Of a stretch of DNA of 64,000 nucleotides, positions 45,148 to 54,097 are shown one piece after another; within the stretch, counting starts at the first letter, position 1, and every line of letters starts with the position of its first letter. The notes beneath the pieces were generated by a model. That model searched no databases. It saw only the letters and a program-made list of their open reading frames with translations, and was not told the DNA's origin. The translations under genes were made by a program, and so were the position numbers. The stretch is from Streptococcus parasanguinis CC87K (GTDB taxonomy: Bacteria > Bacillota > Bacilli > Lactobacillales > Streptococcaceae), in contig NZ_KI669402.1 in NCBI RefSeq assembly GCF_000507765.1, positions 62,001 through 126,000 on the forward strand, given 5' to 3'.

Positions 45148-46113
45148 ATGCCAAGAAAAAGGAATTCTCTCAAGCACGATTTATTTATTGCAGCTTCAAA
45201 AAATATCACAAACAATCGAACGAGGACAAGCTATAAAAGAGCAATTACTCGATTCACAAAGTGGGCTAAAGAACACAATATTAAGAAAATTTCAGATATT
45301 ACAGAAGAAGTGATTCAATTATATCAACTAGATCTAAACGATGATCCAAAACAATACTCTGTTGCTACCATCCATACTTATTTAGCACCTATTTGCAAAG
45401 CAGTTGATATCAACATGAATAGAATTAGAAAAGACAAGCGTTCCAGTGACAAAATTATCCGAGGTCGTGTAAAATCAAAAAACTCACAAGGTAAGCATCA
45501 AGAAACAGACTCTCGCTTCTCTCGGCTGGTTAATTTTCAGCGGGCAGTTGGGATTCGTAGATCCGAATTAAAAAAATTAAAAGGAAAAGATATTCGAAAA
45601 GATAATAATGGAAATTACTATGTTTTAGTTCAGCGTGGAAAGGGAGGAAAATTTCAACCTCAACTTATTCTTCCTCAAGATGTTCCAGTCGTCCTCGACA
45701 CCTTTAAAAATAAACAAGAGGATGATTATATCTTTACAGATGTAGAAATGAATAATCTAATCAATCTACATGGGATGAGAGCCCAACATGCAAGAGAGTG
45801 TTATTACTTCTACTTGAAGAAACTCCAAGATAATCCTAATTTCAAGGTGAATTTAAAAAATTTTTTAATAGAACGTTGGGAGGTTGGCCACCAAAATTTA
45901 AGGGATAATTCATTAAAGAAATTTGAGAAACAAAAGAAAAACTTCATTAATGAACTAAGAGATGAACCTTATAAAATTCGTGGATCAAACTATAAAAAAG
46001 CCTTAAATTCAGCACTGCCTACAAAATATAATCGTTTAGCCTTGATGGCTGTCTCGGTCTTCCATCTTTCCCACTGGCGTCTATCCGTCACAGTGACTAA
46101 CTATATTCTTTAA
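45148..46113 (+). CDS. Tyrosine recombinase-like protein of the integrative element
   Basis: This 321-residue protein has an N-terminal SAM-like domain (RTSYKRAITRFTKWAKEHNI) and a divergent catalytic domain. Arg is in VGIRRSELKKL, a His-x-x-Arg pair in LHGMRAQHAR, a late His in HLSHWRL and Tyr in VTNY near the very end. All key residues are present. Proteins of this form occur in streptococcal and clostridial integrative elements beside Rep genes. ATG 45148 follows AGAAAGGA. It differs from the second integrase at 48174. Confidence 0.75.
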   Translation: MPRKRNSLKHDLFIAASKNITNNRTRTSYKRAITRFTKWAKEHNIKKISDITEEVIQLYQLDLNDDPKQYSVATIHTYLAPICKAVDINMNRIRKDKRSSDKIIRGRVKSKNSQGKHQETDSRFSRLVNFQRAVGIRRSELKKLKGKDIRKDNNGNYYVLVQRGKGGKFQPQLILPQDVPVVLDTFKNKQEDDYIFTDVEMNNLINLHGMRAQHARECYYFYLKKLQDNPNFKVNLKNFLIERWEVGHQNLRDNSLKKFEKQKKNFINELRDEPYKIRGSNYKKALNSALPTKYNRLALMAVSVFHLSHWRLSVTVTNYIL

Positions 46114-46187
46114 AGTATCTCATTTTCGACTAAAAAATGAAAAATGAAGAAAAAAAACGGAAAAAAACAATTTTGGAACGTTTTTGC

Positions 46188-46201
46188 GGCATACTATTAT
46201 T
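46188..46201 (+). promoter_or_regulatory. Shared promoter motif upstream of the Rep-like gene
   Basis: ggcatactattatt is repeated exactly at 44628-44641 upstream of the recombinase region. A related inverted form, ctattattatgccat, lies at about 44533-44548 ahead of the hypothetical gene at 43959-44372. Confidence 0.5.
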
Positions 46202-46263
46202 ATCCAATATTATCCAAATTTATTAGTGATATTTTATGAAAAAAAGAAAGGAAATTTAAAAAT

Positions 46264-47610
46264 ATGATTCACAATAAAAGTTCATCCATACAAAAACTAG
46301 AAAAAGAAGCAAAAATGTTGGAAAATGAGAAAGAAATTAAAAAGTGTTTTTCAAAAAAATCTAACTTTTGGGGAATCGACAAATGTGAATTATCTCTCAT
46401 TGATTTCAACATTGACATTCTCAACTTTACTACTATTAATAGTAAAAAAGATACAAAAGTATTCTACAACTCTAACCACAAACTTCTTCAAATAGAAATT
46501 AAATCTGAAAAATTTGGTAAACTTACTATTTCTTTTGATGAATCGGGATATAAGAAAGAATATGCTAGGATAGAATTAATTAATCCGACATTAAATTTCG
46601 GAACAGTCGGTATTCACGGAATAAAGCAAAGGTTAGCAAATGCAATCCTATTGATTAAAAATGAATATGGAATTAGTATTACGTACAAAGATGCTATCTT
46701 CAAATTAATCGAACTAGCATTTACTGTTTCATTTGAGAAGAAGCCACATTTACAGGTAAGACGATTTTTAATAGAATGTCTATCTTTAGGAAGGAGCCCG
46801 AATTTTATTCAGCATAAGAATAAAAAAAATAATAGTGAGTACTCAATTCTCACTTGCAAAAGTAGAAAAGACGCATCATATGTACTTTACAACAAAATTG
46901 AAAAAGCTAAGGTTAATCGTCAGATCAGAAGAAAAAATTCTAGTTTAGAGAACGTCGATGTTCAAAGATTTGAATTAACACTAAAAAATCAAAAGATCAA
47001 ACAGGAATTGGGTCTAAATACAATCAATGATCTAACAGATCAAAAAATAATAGAATATTTAGAGAATCACTTAATGTTGGCTTCTTTGCAATATATCAAA
47101 GCTATTAAAAGTTCAATAAAAGAATGTGAAAAAAAACTGCACGACACTTTTTCAAACTATAGTTCTCAAAGATATATTCCTCAATTTATTCTCGAGTTAG
47201 AAAATTATAGTAGTGAGGAATTAAAACCACTGATGATCGATGAAGAAATTATAACTTTCATGAATCCAACTTTTATTAAAAATAAAGCTAGAACAAAAAG
47301 AACGTTATTAAAAACATTTCAAAAAGAAAACTGTCAATCACCCCCAATGGTTTCGTGGCAAGTTCTAGATATTATTAATTTAATGTTTATAAGCTTAGAA
47401 GACGCTCGTAATACTGGTCTAGGTTTTCATACCAATTCTACGTCAGTTATTTTCCATAAAATAAGATTTAAGAACTTTTCTAAGAAAGAAAAACTTAAAA
47501 CTTTTGAAAAAACAATTAAAAAAATGAAAAGAAATATTGAATATCAAGTTGATTGTAAACTTAAAGAGAGATTTTCAAAGAAAAAATTTATCGCTATTTT
47601 AGATAATTAA
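46264..47610 (+). CDS. Replication initiator-like protein (phage CRI/gene II-like)
   Basis: This 448-residue, very basic protein has a central block (KIEKAKVNRQIRR, then DVQRFELTLKNQKIKQELG) resembling phage/plasmid replication proteins of the gene II/X (Phage_CRI) type found in small integrative elements. The catalytic tyrosine cannot be fixed by eye. AAAGGAAATTT precedes the ATG. It is flanked by recombinase genes on both sides. A role in rolling-circle replication or mobilisation is inferred. Confidence 0.65.
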   Translation: MIHNKSSSIQKLEKEAKMLENEKEIKKCFSKKSNFWGIDKCELSLIDFNIDILNFTTINSKKDTKVFYNSNHKLLQIEIKSEKFGKLTISFDESGYKKEYARIELINPTLNFGTVGIHGIKQRLANAILLIKNEYGISITYKDAIFKLIELAFTVSFEKKPHLQVRRFLIECLSLGRSPNFIQHKNKKNNSEYSILTCKSRKDASYVLYNKIEKAKVNRQIRRKNSSLENVDVQRFELTLKNQKIKQELGLNTINDLTDQKIIEYLENHLMLASLQYIKAIKSSIKECEKKLHDTFSNYSSQRYIPQFILELENYSSEELKPLMIDEEIITFMNPTFIKNKARTKRTLLKTFQKENCQSPPMVSWQVLDIINLMFISLEDARNTGLGFHTNSTSVIFHKIRFKNFSKKEKLKTFEKTIKKMKRNIEYQVDCKLKERFSKKKFIAILDN

Positions 47611-47698
47611 AATAGAGTAGATAATCCCAAAAACGCCTGCATTTCAGCAAGCATTTAAAAATATGTACACAAAGGTGGTGTACATAAGGAGGAAAAAA

Positions 47699-47818
47699 AT
47701 GAATCAGCGGAAAATAAAAAGGTTATCAATTCTAGCGTCCAAACCAACATTGATAACCCCAAAAATCAACAAAAATAGCACAACTATTTCTGTTGTTGCT
47801 ATTATCTCACAATATTAA
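47699..47818 (+). CDS. 39-residue leader-like small ORF
   Basis: ATG 47699 follows a perfect AAGGAGG and encodes MNQRKIKRLSILASKPTLIT... 39 residues, basic at the start. The gene contains an inverted repeat (ggttatcaa / ttgataacc, about 47721-47758). It may be a leader peptide or attenuator for the following excisionase-like gene rather than a functional protein. Confidence 0.4.
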   Translation: MNQRKIKRLSILASKPTLITPKINKNSTTISVVAIISQY

Positions 47819-47843
47819 AGATTACTCAAGAAAGGTGAGCAAT

Positions 47844-48104
47844 ATGCAAGTTATCCTACCCGATGAACAAATTCATCAAATTAAACGGTTGATAGGCAAT
47901 CTAATTGAACAAGAAATTAAAAACAAATTGCACAATAGTCATTTTGACAGCCCTTTTTTAAATAAGAAACAAACCTGTGACTATCTAGGAATTTCAAACA
48001 ATACACTGGATTCTTGGATAAAAAAGGGATTACCCGTTATTCGAGTTGGAAAAACCGTTCGATTTGATAAAACAGAAATCAATCGCTGGTTACAAAATCA
48101 GTAG
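47844..48104 (+). CDS. Excisionase-like helix-turn-helix protein
   Basis: This 86-residue protein has a MerR-like winged-helix (FLNKKQTCDYLGISNNTLDS, then WIKKGLPVIRVGKTVRFDK). This is the standard helix-turn-helix of integrative-element excisionases. It sits directly upstream of the integrase gene and probably directs excision. AAAGGTG precedes ATG 47844. Confidence 0.88.
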   Translation: MQVILPDEQIHQIKRLIGNLIEQEIKNKLHNSHFDSPFLNKKQTCDYLGISNNTLDSWIKKGLPVIRVGKTVRFDKTEINRWLQNQ

Positions 48105-48173
48105 CATTATAACCGTGGTTTGATATAATTAAGCCACGGTATTTTTCTAGCTCATTTCAAAAAGGAGAATACT

Positions 48174-49391
48174 ATGTCAATTTCAAAAACTAAAAATGGA
48201 ACTTATCGCTTACGTATCTACATTCCTGAAGAAGTCAAATCTTCTCTTGGAATTGATAAAAAAGTGATAGAAAAACGATTCAAACAAAGGAGCGATGCTA
48301 AAAAATACGAACTCGAATTACAAAATAAGATTGATAGAATCCTAAATGGTGAATCAGCTTTGTTAGAAAACAACGGTTCAATGCTATTTTCAGAATTCTA
48401 CCAAAACATTTGGTGGGAATCTTACAAGGCAGGCCAAACAACCTCAACTACAAAACCACCATCACAAGCAACAATTGACGGAACAGAAATTGTTTTTAGA
48501 AAACATATCTTACCTATGCTTGGAAATTATCCTATTGATTTTCTTAATCAAAATAAGCAAGTTGTACTAAATCTATTGACTCAAAAGGCTGAAGAATATG
48601 CAAATTTCAAAGTTATCAGGAGCTACGTTAACTCTATCTTTGACTGGGCAGAAGAATTAGAGTATATCGAAACTAATCGCCTATCAAAAACTATAAGCCG
48701 TATCAAAGCCACTAAGAAAATCAAGTTACAGGAATCTAAAAAAGATGAAGATTTATATCTATCTCAAGAAGAACTTCAAGCATGGTTTACAGCTTTTGAA
48801 AAGGATTTGGAGACTGAAAAAATTCTATTCAAAGACTATGTTTTGTTCTATACTACCTTCTTTTTAGGAGATAGAAAGTCAGAGAGCTACGCTTTGCAAT
48901 GGAAACATATTGATTTCAAAAATCAACAAATTCAATTGCTTCAAGCCTTAGATCGATATAAAAATCGAAAGTCAACTAAAGGGAATAAAAAGACGATTTT
49001 TTCGATTCCACAAGAACTTACCGACTTGTTAAATTCTTGGAAGAAGCAACAAAAATCTGAACTGGCTTCATTTAACATCATGCAAACTCCTGAACAGTAT
49101 GTTTTTACGTATATTGATACAAAGGGAAATGTAAACAGTTGTCTCCATGCTGATTATCTTAACAACAAGATGAAATCTGTTAAGCGTCGTCATCCAGAAC
49201 TCGCACATGCAACCCCTCATAAATTACGACATACAGGAGCTACACTCGCTAAACAGGCTGGAACCTCTATGGAAGCTATTTCTGAAGCACTCACTCATAG
49301 TGATACGATTACAACTAAGACTTATGTCAACACTTCAAACGTAATCCCAATGGCTGTTGGAGAAATTGCCTTTCGTAATCTTAAAAAGTAA
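48174..49391 (+). CDS. int: Tyrosine integrase of the integrative element
   Basis: This 405-residue integrase has an arm-binding N-terminus (SISKTKNGTYRLRIYIPEEV), a SAM-like core-binding domain and a catalytic domain with Arg in GDRKSESYAL, HKLRH, LTHSD and the nucleophile in TKTYVNTS. AAAGGAG precedes the ATG. In such elements the attachment site lies just beyond the integrase gene. Here the next bases, aatggtgtgaattt, match the 70-bp elements beside rpsI-tail sites E and F. Confidence 0.93.
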   Translation: MSISKTKNGTYRLRIYIPEEVKSSLGIDKKVIEKRFKQRSDAKKYELELQNKIDRILNGESALLENNGSMLFSEFYQNIWWESYKAGQTTSTTKPPSQATIDGTEIVFRKHILPMLGNYPIDFLNQNKQVVLNLLTQKAEEYANFKVIRSYVNSIFDWAEELEYIETNRLSKTISRIKATKKIKLQESKKDEDLYLSQEELQAWFTAFEKDLETEKILFKDYVLFYTTFFLGDRKSESYALQWKHIDFKNQQIQLLQALDRYKNRKSTKGNKKTIFSIPQELTDLLNSWKKQQKSELASFNIMQTPEQYVFTYIDTKGNVNSCLHADYLNNKMKSVKRRHPELAHATPHKLRHTGATLAKQAGTSMEAISEALTHSDTITTKTYVNTSNVIPMAVGEIAFRNLKK

Positions 49392-49405
49392 TGGTGTGAA
49401 TTTGT
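49392..49405. other. Candidate attachment core after the integrase
   Basis: aatggtgtgaattt is exactly repeated at 21002-21015, and with one difference at 18332. Integrase genes usually end at their own attachment site, so this may be an att core; no second copy at the left end of the element was found by eye. Confidence 0.4.
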
Positions 49406-49464
49406 CTTGGTCTTTCATTGGTAGCATTTGTATAGTCCTCTAAAAGATTATGATTTAGTTCTTT

Positions 49465-49520
49465 TAACAAACTCCTCTTTTGGAATGAACTCTCTTAGTA
49501 GTCCATTGAAGTTCTCATTT
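49465..49520 (-). pseudogene. IS30-type transposase remnant
   Basis: The minus strand encodes NENFNGLLREFIPKEE, the IS30 transposase segment corresponding to NENANGLLREYFPKK in the IS30 copy at 38 kb. Only this fragment remains. Confidence 0.7.
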
Positions 49521-49531
49521 TAATTTTCATA

Positions 49532-49586
49532 ACAAAACACCCCCAAAAGATAGATTATAACATCTATCTTTTGGGGTGCTGTTTAT
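49532..49586. terminator. Strong bidirectional terminator
   Basis: A long perfect hairpin, cacccccaaaagatagat / atctatcttttggggtg, ends the operon of the lipoproteins to the right. Confidence 0.9.
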
Positions 49587-49588
49587 TA

Positions 49589-50719
49589 TTAATTTGACCC
49601 TAAGTCTTTTTCTACGATTCTTAATCCGATTGGAAAATCATCTTTTCCCAATTTTAATTTCTGTTTCTCAATCAACTTAGCATCCTTGAGACTATATTGT
49701 AATAAATGTTGATCAGTAGCTAGATACAACATATTTTCATTTGAAATTGTAAAAGAATTTATTTCCTCTGGTGTTTCACCTGAATTGTCATCCAACACAA
49801 TCGCTTTTATAGTTTCATTTTGTAAATCAAGAACAGATAAAATATTCTTTCCTTCTACCTCGTGCTTGACGACAAGGTAATGATTATCTGGACTTGGATA
49901 AAGCATATTAGGATAAGAATTGGGTAAGGTAAATAATTTCCTTTCTCCAGTGTGCAAATCGATTGACAACAATTGGTTTCCTGCCACCTTCTCAAAAGTA
50001 TCTGTATCACGAATTGCAGAGATACTTACGAATGCCCTATCTTTGATAATTGCCAAGCCTTCTAACATTTCAACCTTTTTACCATCTGAAGTTAATCGAA
50101 TTCTATCTTTTTCTTTCCAATGCTCTTTTTCATTTAGTACTATTAAATCTGAATCCAGCACGCCTTCTGGACGATTTCGTTTTGGATCTTGATAAGCAAT
50201 CTCAGCATATACGTTAGAATTATTTGCAACAATCTGACTCGAAATTGCTGTCATTTGGTTAAATTTTTTCTGAAAAACTTGCTTTCCATTAAGAGAAAAG
50301 ACTGTTAATATTCCTGAGTTTGCATCTGTTTGAGCAGTATAAAAGTAATTAGAAGAGATACCTGATCCCATCATTGCATAATTCTTAGTATGATTTTTCC
50401 TTATCTCGCCTTTGGAAAAATCAATTGAAATGATATTTTGATGATCTATTGGTGCAAAATCATCACCTTCAGTTATGATCATCTTATCACCACTGTTTAA
50501 ACACGAAAACCAGAGATTAACATACGTTGCTACATCAATTTTTTCTACTCGATGTAACTCGAGCTTATTCTCTTTCTTAGTATATGATTGAATACTTTTT
50601 GAGGTGACCAAGTAAAGATTCGATTCTGGATCAACTTGAAACATTGGTATTTGGACCTTAGAACAAGAAAGCAAAAGGAAGAATAGAAATAAAATCCCAA
50701 AAAGATAAGAGCGTTTCAT
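49589..50719 (-). CDS. Lipoprotein with beta-propeller-like repeats
   Basis: This 376-residue lipoprotein has a signal and lipobox (LFFLLLSC, Cys19). The rest is rich in short beta strands with repeated patterns (NLYLVTSKSIQSY, NMLYLATDQHLLQY, YLVVKHEV), as in beta-propeller proteins. It would sit outside the membrane. It resembles in plan the lipoprotein at 51661-52794; both alternate with C39-like secreted proteins. Function unknown. Confidence 0.7.
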   Translation of the reverse strand: MKRSYLFGILFLFFLLLSCSKVQIPMFQVDPESNLYLVTSKSIQSYTKKENKLELHRVEKIDVATYVNLWFSCLNSGDKMIITEGDDFAPIDHQNIISIDFSKGEIRKNHTKNYAMMGSGISSNYFYTAQTDANSGILTVFSLNGKQVFQKKFNQMTAISSQIVANNSNVYAEIAYQDPKRNRPEGVLDSDLIVLNEKEHWKEKDRIRLTSDGKKVEMLEGLAIIKDRAFVSISAIRDTDTFEKVAGNQLLSIDLHTGERKLFTLPNSYPNMLYPSPDNHYLVVKHEVEGKNILSVLDLQNETIKAIVLDDNSGETPEEINSFTISNENMLYLATDQHLLQYSLKDAKLIEKQKLKLGKDDFPIGLRIVEKDLGSN

Positions 50720-50755
50720 ATATCATTCCTACTATCTTTTTCTTGACTCACTTTC

Positions 50756-51646
50756 TCACCAAGCATAATTTTTCTCACCGCATGTAACCATGGCTGCTAA
50801 TAACTCTTCTGGTGTCAGTTTCTTCAAGCCTCCGTAGGTTGGATCCTGTACATGTGTATCGGGGTCTAGATAATAGATTGCTGAGATGTCCTTGCCATCT
50901 GCTGTCAGTTCATAGCCTACTCCAATCACATTATGTTCCCCACTTTTTCCAGGATAGATTTGTGCTACATTGAAGGTGTAATAGAGAGGATAGCCATCAT
51001 CAATATCTTTGCGCACGCGTTCTTTAAAGATTCGGATATCTTCAGAATCTGGACGAGCGTCCGTTACAGTAGCTAGTCGATAACCAGCTTGATTTCCACT
51101 TGGTTCTGGATAGCCAAATAGATTCTGATTCAATACGCGAATCGCATCCCGATTATGAGTCCCATAGGGATTATAAGTCCCCATTTCCTTAGCCAATTGA
51201 TGTTGAGAGACGCTAACCCCTCGACTAGCCAGCATCATATGGACTGTCGCAGGAGCACAGAAATACCATTCTTCTTGAAGTTTTAAAGAAATAGGCAATA
51301 GTTTTCGGATTCCTTGATTCTCTTTGGACGATGTTTCTTGTTTGACCGATTGAGAAGGTTGCGTATTCTCTTTCAATGAAGCTTGTTCCTCGCTTGAAGA
51401 TGGCAATGTTTGCTGAGTTCCAGCTTCTGCACCGCCTTCCTTAATTTTTAATCGCTCTGCTACCTCTGCTGGCATTGGAGGATTAGGTTCTGTACGCTCC
51501 TTTGTTTTTACACTAACTGTTGTTGATGAAGAGGGTGTGACCTTACGAGAGCTGGAAGGACTTGTTTTACTTTCTTTTGGTGTCTCTGTGCAGCCAGATA
51601 AACCAAGCAAAGTCAGAAGTACAAGGAATAAATGAACTTTTTTCAT
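50756..51646 (-). CDS. C39-like cysteine peptidase lipoprotein
   Basis: This 296-residue lipoprotein (lipobox LGLSGC, Cys19) has a Ser/Thr/Glu-rich linker and a C39_2-type peptidase domain. The catalytic elements are Cys in EEWYFCAPATVHMM, His in GEHNVIGVGY and Asp in YYLDPDT. The last residues are GEKNYAW. The secreted protein at 52820-53524 has the same fold and also ends in YAW. The ATG at 51646 follows AAAGGAG. The substrate is unknown; a role in processing surface proteins or peptides is a guess. Confidence 0.8.
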   Translation of the reverse strand: MKKVHLFLVLLTLLGLSGCTETPKESKTSPSSSRKVTPSSSTTVSVKTKERTEPNPPMPAEVAERLKIKEGGAEAGTQQTLPSSSEEQASLKENTQPSQSVKQETSSKENQGIRKLLPISLKLQEEWYFCAPATVHMMLASRGVSVSQHQLAKEMGTYNPYGTHNRDAIRVLNQNLFGYPEPSGNQAGYRLATVTDARPDSEDIRIFKERVRKDIDDGYPLYYTFNVAQIYPGKSGEHNVIGVGYELTADGKDISAIYYLDPDTHVQDPTYGGLKKLTPEELLAAMVTCGEKNYAW

Positions 51647-51660
51647 GATTTTTCTCCTTT

Positions 51661-52794
51661 CTACCATTCCTGATAGCGCATTACGGAGTATTCATTTCGA
51701 TAGATTTCACCTTTTGGAATCTCACTATCCTTCTTTTTGAATTGAATCCATAGAATCCCTTTATCCGATAGTAAAATGGGGCCATGATCATATAAATAAT
51801 GAATCCGATGCTTTAAATCCCACAAATAATATTGAGATTTAACACGCTCCTCACTTCTTCTTTCTCCCATATATGTGAGATAAATATTGCGATATATGGA
51901 GGTTTCTGCCTGTGAAGTAGAAAATATCTTTTTATGGTTTTTATTTTCGAAGGTAAACGAAGCATCTTTATTATTTGCAACCAAGTATAGGAGATTGTGC
52001 CCATTCGTCATTAAATCGACATAATAGCGTTGATCATCCTTTGTTTGATCTATAACTTTTTTCTGTCTATTACTTAAGGAGTAGGCTACAATTTTTGTAG
52101 TTAAAGCCGTGTTATCAATTTGTACATAATACAAGTAATCTTTAAAGACATTCGGAAAACCGCTATTTTCTGATTCAATCGTCTGATGAGACCCTGTTTC
52201 AAGGTCAAATTCTTCAATTTGATATAGGCTATCGCCTACTTCATAATTTATAAAGAGTTTCTGGTTGGATCGAGCTACTTGAGTAACTGGAACCGTTCCG
52301 ATAGGTCTCCTATCGATCAGTGTCGTTAAAGATTTGTCCTTTATCTTCCAAAGATAGTAAATCCCTGTCTGATTGAGTTGATCATACTCTTCAAAAACAA
52401 CAATATCATGATCAACATAGCTGACAGCCACATGAGTCAGATTAGATGTCTTTTCAACATCTTTTATCTTTTGAAATTCCTTGGTATGTAAATTCATACT
52501 GGCAAGATAATTCTGATTATCATGTCCTTGGTCAACAGCCTCGCCATAGGCAATCCCATCATTTGACAGTGCGGTAGGTGTAAAGATTTTCCCATCTGGA
52601 TAAGGGATAGAAATAGAATTTTTTAATAAATCTTCTGCCTTTCTTTCCTCGAATCCTATTTTCCTAGACACATTGGTACTACCGGAAGGAGATTTCTTTT
52701 GTGGTCCTACAAGAGTGCAGGCTGATAAGAGAATGATAATACCGATGATGATAAAACTTAAAAATTTTTGTTTGACAAGATCTTTTTTCTTCAT
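51661..52794 (-). CDS. Lipoprotein with beta-propeller-like repeats (second copy)
   Basis: This 377-residue lipoprotein has a membrane signal (FLSFIIIGIIILLSAC, Cys26) and a beta-rich extracellular part with segments such as GIYYLWKIKDKSL and YLYYVQIDNTA. AGGAGG precedes the ATG. Its order relative to the C39-like genes (C39, lipoprotein, C39, lipoprotein) suggests a duplicated pair working together. No enzymatic motif is visible. Confidence 0.7.
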   Translation of the reverse strand: MKKKDLVKQKFLSFIIIGIIILLSACTLVGPQKKSPSGSTNVSRKIGFEERKAEDLLKNSISIPYPDGKIFTPTALSNDGIAYGEAVDQGHDNQNYLASMNLHTKEFQKIKDVEKTSNLTHVAVSYVDHDIVVFEEYDQLNQTGIYYLWKIKDKSLTTLIDRRPIGTVPVTQVARSNQKLFINYEVGDSLYQIEEFDLETGSHQTIESENSGFPNVFKDYLYYVQIDNTALTTKIVAYSLSNRQKKVIDQTKDDQRYYVDLMTNGHNLLYLVANNKDASFTFENKNHKKIFSTSQAETSIYRNIYLTYMGERRSEERVKSQYYLWDLKHRIHYLYDHGPILLSDKGILWIQFKKKDSEIPKGEIYRNEYSVMRYQEW

Positions 52795-52819
52795 CAGCCT
52801 ATACCTCCTGACTTATAAT

Positions 52820-53524
52820 CTACCAAGCATATCCACGACCACCCGTAGCATAACTCATATCTTTAATAGAAACACGCTGATTCATACGAAAACCATTATA
52901 TCTTCCATATCCTGGATCAACATATGTCACAGTATTTCCATAATCAAAGTAATCCGCAACAATACCATAATGATAAAGTGTTGTACCAATATTATGACCT
53001 GCTAAGTAGCAATCACCAGGGCTTTCCATGGTATTAACCATGACAGGGTTTCCATAGCTAATAGCATGAGTAATATGATCTTTTATTGTATTTATATCTG
53101 AATACTTATGCCAAACCCAGTTGAATTTATATCGACTTCCTTTCATGACGGTATTTAATGCATTTGATACATTATTCCCCGCGTTTGTCCCATTTGCGGT
53201 AGTACCCAGTAGTGTCGCCATTTGTTGTTGTGAACGTGGCCGTCCTAAAGACGTCACAATCATAGAGGCTGAAGCAGGTCCACAATAATAGTCATTAATT
53301 TGAGTTTGAAATTTTATAGGCAATTCTTTTTGTCGCGGTCTTGGAGCTCGTTCAGAATATTTTGGTGCCTCATTTGGCTGAGTATTTAAATCGACTCCTC
53401 CATCAATAATACCTGTATCTGATGCAATAGACTCGGTTTTTGTTGATGCGACTACATTACCTGCTAATAAAATGCAACTTAGTACAGTTGTGAATGTACC
53501 TAATATTTTAGAACATTTGAACAT
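52820..53524 (-). CDS. Secreted C39-like cysteine peptidase
   Basis: This 234-residue exported protein has a Sec signal (TFTTVLSCILLAGNVVAS) and a Pro/Arg-rich spacer. Its C39_2 domain has Cys in INDYYCGPASASMIV, His in TLYHYGIVADYF and Asp in VTYVDPGYGRY. The C-terminus is GGRGYAW, parallel to the lipoprotein peptidase upstream of 51646. Such domains cleave or bind peptides outside the cell. It is the first gene of the four-gene unit; AAAGGATAA precedes the ATG. Confidence 0.82.
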   Translation of the reverse strand: MFKCSKILGTFTTVLSCILLAGNVVASTKTESIASDTGIIDGGVDLNTQPNEAPKYSERAPRPRQKELPIKFQTQINDYYCGPASASMIVTSLGRPRSQQQMATLLGTTANGTNAGNNVSNALNTVMKGSRYKFNWVWHKYSDINTIKDHITHAISYGNPVMVNTMESPGDCYLAGHNIGTTLYHYGIVADYFDYGNTVTYVDPGYGRYNGFRMNQRVSIKDMSYATGGRGYAW

Positions 53525-54097
53525 TTTTCATTATCCTTTCCAAACTAGATCAAGCTTTTTCTTTTTAAAACCATCATATTTATTATATAGCTCAATGGAA
53601 TCACTTTTCCTTTCTATAGCATTACTTCATTACCTATTTATCTACAATAAAAAGATAACGAACGATTTTAAAATTGAAATCTATTTTTTTCTTTCTAGAA
53701 TAATAATACACAAAATAAAAAAGCAAATGTCAAATTGTCTCTTATATACACATTTTATACTTAGATAAATGAACTCAAAATATTTTCCTCAGTATTTAGT
53801 GGTTCAAACTATGCTATCAAAGTCTTCTGAACGGAAATCTCTTTATTTGATAATTGAAAATAATTGTATTTCATATTAAAAACACCTCAAATATTAGACG
53901 AACTCTAACATTTGAGGTGCAATTCAAAATTATTATTTGTTAAATTAAATGATCATTTTTTCAAATATTGCTTAACTAGCTGATCTAACGGGATAATGTG
54001 TAGGTTGCCATCCCTTACCCAATAACCATTGAGCATGGATACAACAATATGTCGATTATATCTTCAAACCGTTTTATGACTAAATCCATTTAGAAAC
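53525..54097. other. Gap between the C39-like unit and the second rgg gene
   Basis: The region holds a hairpin (cacctcaaa...tttgaggtg, 53883-53919) that is a terminator. On the minus strand at 53953-54054 there is a short coding fragment reading HIVVSMLNGYWVRDGNLHII to a stop at KQYLKK, apparently the end of a lost gene. Otherwise it is AT-rich and empty. Confidence 0.45.
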
